Made by a program: the position numbers and the translations under genes. Positions 62,889 through 64,000 of a stretch of 64,000 bases of DNA are shown one piece after another (position 1 is the first letter of the stretch; every line of letters starts with the position of its first letter). The notes below the pieces were generated by a model, which made no database searches, was not told the origin of the DNA, and saw only the letters and a program-made list of their open reading frames with translations. The DNA lies in the NCBI GenBank assembly GCA_963676095.1, contig OY781040.1, forward strand, positions 4,898,001 to 4,962,000, given 5' to 3'. Origin of the DNA: G963676095 sp963676095. Lineage in GTDB: Bacteria; Bacteroidota; Bacteroidia; Bacteroidales; Prolixibacteraceae.

Positions 62889-63937
62889 AATTCAGATTCG
62901 CTAACGGTTTTGTTAATTTTTAGAGACATTCCTTCCCTCACCTGCATCAGCCCTGAAGCAAGCAGGGTATCCCCCGGTGTTAGCCCGCTGGTTACCAGAA
63001 CATCTGTCTCATTTCTTGGGCCGGTAGTTATAGTTTGCTTAATCGCTTTGCCGTTTTTATAGATATAAACTGTTTCTGCTCCCAATTCAGGAACGATTAA
63101 TTGCGATGGAACAACCATTGCCGAATCATGCACATCCAGAATCATGATGACTTCAGCAAAATTTCCGGGAAACCAGTCTTTTTTATTTTCCAGTCTGGCC
63201 CTCACCTGAAGGGTCCGTGCATTCTCATCAACAACCGGGTTGATGGCATAAACAGGGGCCATCAATGTATCTCCGTTAGAGGCTACTGTTATGTTTTGCC
63301 CTGCCTTCACCTGACTGATATAACGACCGGGGAGGCTGAAATCTATTTTTAACTGCTCTGACCGCACTATTTGTATGATTGTCTGTCCTTGAGAAAGATA
63401 GGCCCCTACACTTAGATCACGCATGCCTATCTTCCCGCTAAACGGTGCCGGTACGCTTGCCAGACTGATGTATACCGATAATTCTTCTATCTGGGCTTCA
63501 AGCTGTTCTACTTCAGACCGGGCAGTTTCCACCTCCTCCTGGCTGGCGCCTTCTGCTAAAAGCAAGTCCTGTTTCCGTTTTAGCTCTTTACGGGCTGCAA
63601 TCAGTTGGGCCTTTAATCCTTTGACCTGAGCTTTCCACACACGGTCGTCGATTTGCAGGAGCGATTCTCCCTTTTTTACATGTTGTCCTTCGTTAAAATG
63701 AATGGCAAGAATTGTTCCTGAGACAGGCGATTTCAGCTCGACAGATTCTTCAGGTAAAAGATTTGCAGTAACTGTTAATTTATTCTCAAAATGCCTTGGA
63801 ATCATAACAAAACCTTCAGCAGTCAGTGCAGACCCTTCATCCTTTTGTCCAGCGGATTTGCCTGTTTGTTTACAGGAAGAGAGCAGCAATGCAAGGCATA
63901 ATATTCCTACCCAGGGGTAATAAAATGATTTGTTCAT
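62885..63937 (-). CDS. RND efflux periplasmic adaptor (HlyD/AcrA family) lipoprotein
   Basis: The 350-aa protein has a lipoprotein signal ending LLLSSC (Cys22). The adaptor layout is visible: a barrel-sandwich part (about 60-95 and 160-195, VELKSPVSGTILAIHFNEGQ and PFSGKIGMRDLSVGAYLSQG), a coiled-coil hairpin (about 100-155, rich in Glu and Gln), and a C-terminal barrel. It links the inner-membrane pump to the TolC channel and heads the operon. Confidence 0.93.
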   Translation of the reverse strand: MNKSFYYPWVGILCLALLLSSCKQTGKSAGQKDEGSALTAEGFVMIPRHFENKLTVTANLLPEESVELKSPVSGTILAIHFNEGQHVKKGESLLQIDDRVWKAQVKGLKAQLIAARKELKRKQDLLLAEGASQEEVETARSEVEQLEAQIEELSVYISLASVPAPFSGKIGMRDLSVGAYLSQGQTIIQIVRSEQLKIDFSLPGRYISQVKAGQNITVASNGDTLMAPVYAINPVVDENARTLQVRARLENKKDWFPGNFAEVIMILDVHDSAMVVPSQLIVPELGAETVYIYKNGKAIKQTITTGPRNETDVLVTSGLTPGDTLLASGLMQVREGMSLKINKTVSESEL

Positions 63938-64000
63938 AGGAAGCAGGTTGATTTAAGTCTTTTCTGTTGATGCATTCAACATTGTTGTACAATTTTACGC

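Noticed and set aside
1..64000. tRNA, rRNA or tmRNA genes
   Set aside because: I looked through the intergenic regions and found no cloverleaf with T-loop and D-loop consensus or rRNA sequence; a dedicated scan could still find one.

Overview
The window looks like a chromosomal segment of a member of the Bacteroidota, most likely a Bacteroidales/Marinilabiliales-type organism. The support is SusC/SusD pairs in polysaccharide utilization loci (PULs), an ECF sigma/FecR pair in front of a SusC with an STN domain, DUF4870, DUF2723 and DUF3098 proteins, a fused E1 alpha/beta dehydrogenase, and many boxes matching the Bacteroidota -7 consensus TAnnTTTG. I saw no rRNA, tRNA, CRISPR array, transposase or phage gene. 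The species is not identifiable from what I can see.

Layout. (1) 1-4489 is the right end of a PUL: the 3' part of a susD, a strong terminator, a GH29 alpha-L-fucosidase lipoprotein and a GH35 beta-galactosidase. It is followed by an unusual non-coding array of degenerate 22-bp units (about 4516-4765). (2) 4893-9214 holds housekeeping and small genes: DUF4870, a metallo-beta-lactamase-fold protein, YccF, an Fe-S APS reductase and an RsmF-like rRNA methyltransferase. (3) 9382-14254 is a tight same-strand run of outer-membrane barrel, phenylacetate-CoA ligase, ACT protein, a 59-aa membrane protein and a sodium:solute symporter. It reads as an aromatic-acid uptake and activation unit. Carboxynorspermidine dehydrogenase and a terminator follow. 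(4) 15793-18707 (minus strand) is YceI - outer-membrane barrel - YceI - Rrf2 regulator, with a dyad and matching half-sites upstream that are good operator candidates. (5) 18885-31569 holds PepD, MazG, a DUF3098/ECF-sigma cassette, a large DUF2723 membrane protein, PhoH-PurC, a TlpA-like thioredoxin, YbaK, NhaA and an EamA transporter. (6) 31570-39459 holds a possible small-RNA locus, AsnB, a purine-rich decayed repeat region, YchF, a NUDIX-fold regulator with a broken catalytic box, a sigma / membrane protein / LTxxQ-like periplasmic protein cassette, and HisS. (7) 39649-55606 is a complete PUL: ECF sigma, FecR anti-sigma, SusC (interrupted by an in-frame TAA), SusD, GH95, a sialate-O-acetylesterase-type esterase, GH36, and a second alpha-galactosidase-like enzyme with accessory domains. 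(8) 55703-63937 (minus strand) is a fused 2-oxo-acid dehydrogenase E1 and an RND efflux operon (adaptor, pump, TolC).

How the genes work together. The two PULs supply fucosidases, alpha- and beta-galactosidases and a deacetylase, all exo-acting or debranching. They suit fucosylated, galactosylated and acetylated glycans such as plant xyloglucan-type side chains or host-type glycans; no endo-glycanase is visible. The second PUL is probably switched on by trans-envelope signalling from the SusC STN domain through FecR to the sigma factor. The stop codon in susC would disable that if it is real. Small-molecule modules (aromatic acid uptake, Na+/H+ antiport, RND efflux) and housekeeping genes fill the rest.

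The observations I would follow up first are the 22-bp array, the YceI/Rrf2 operon with its dyad, the orphan plus-strand terminator at 31832-31858, and the susC nonsense codon.
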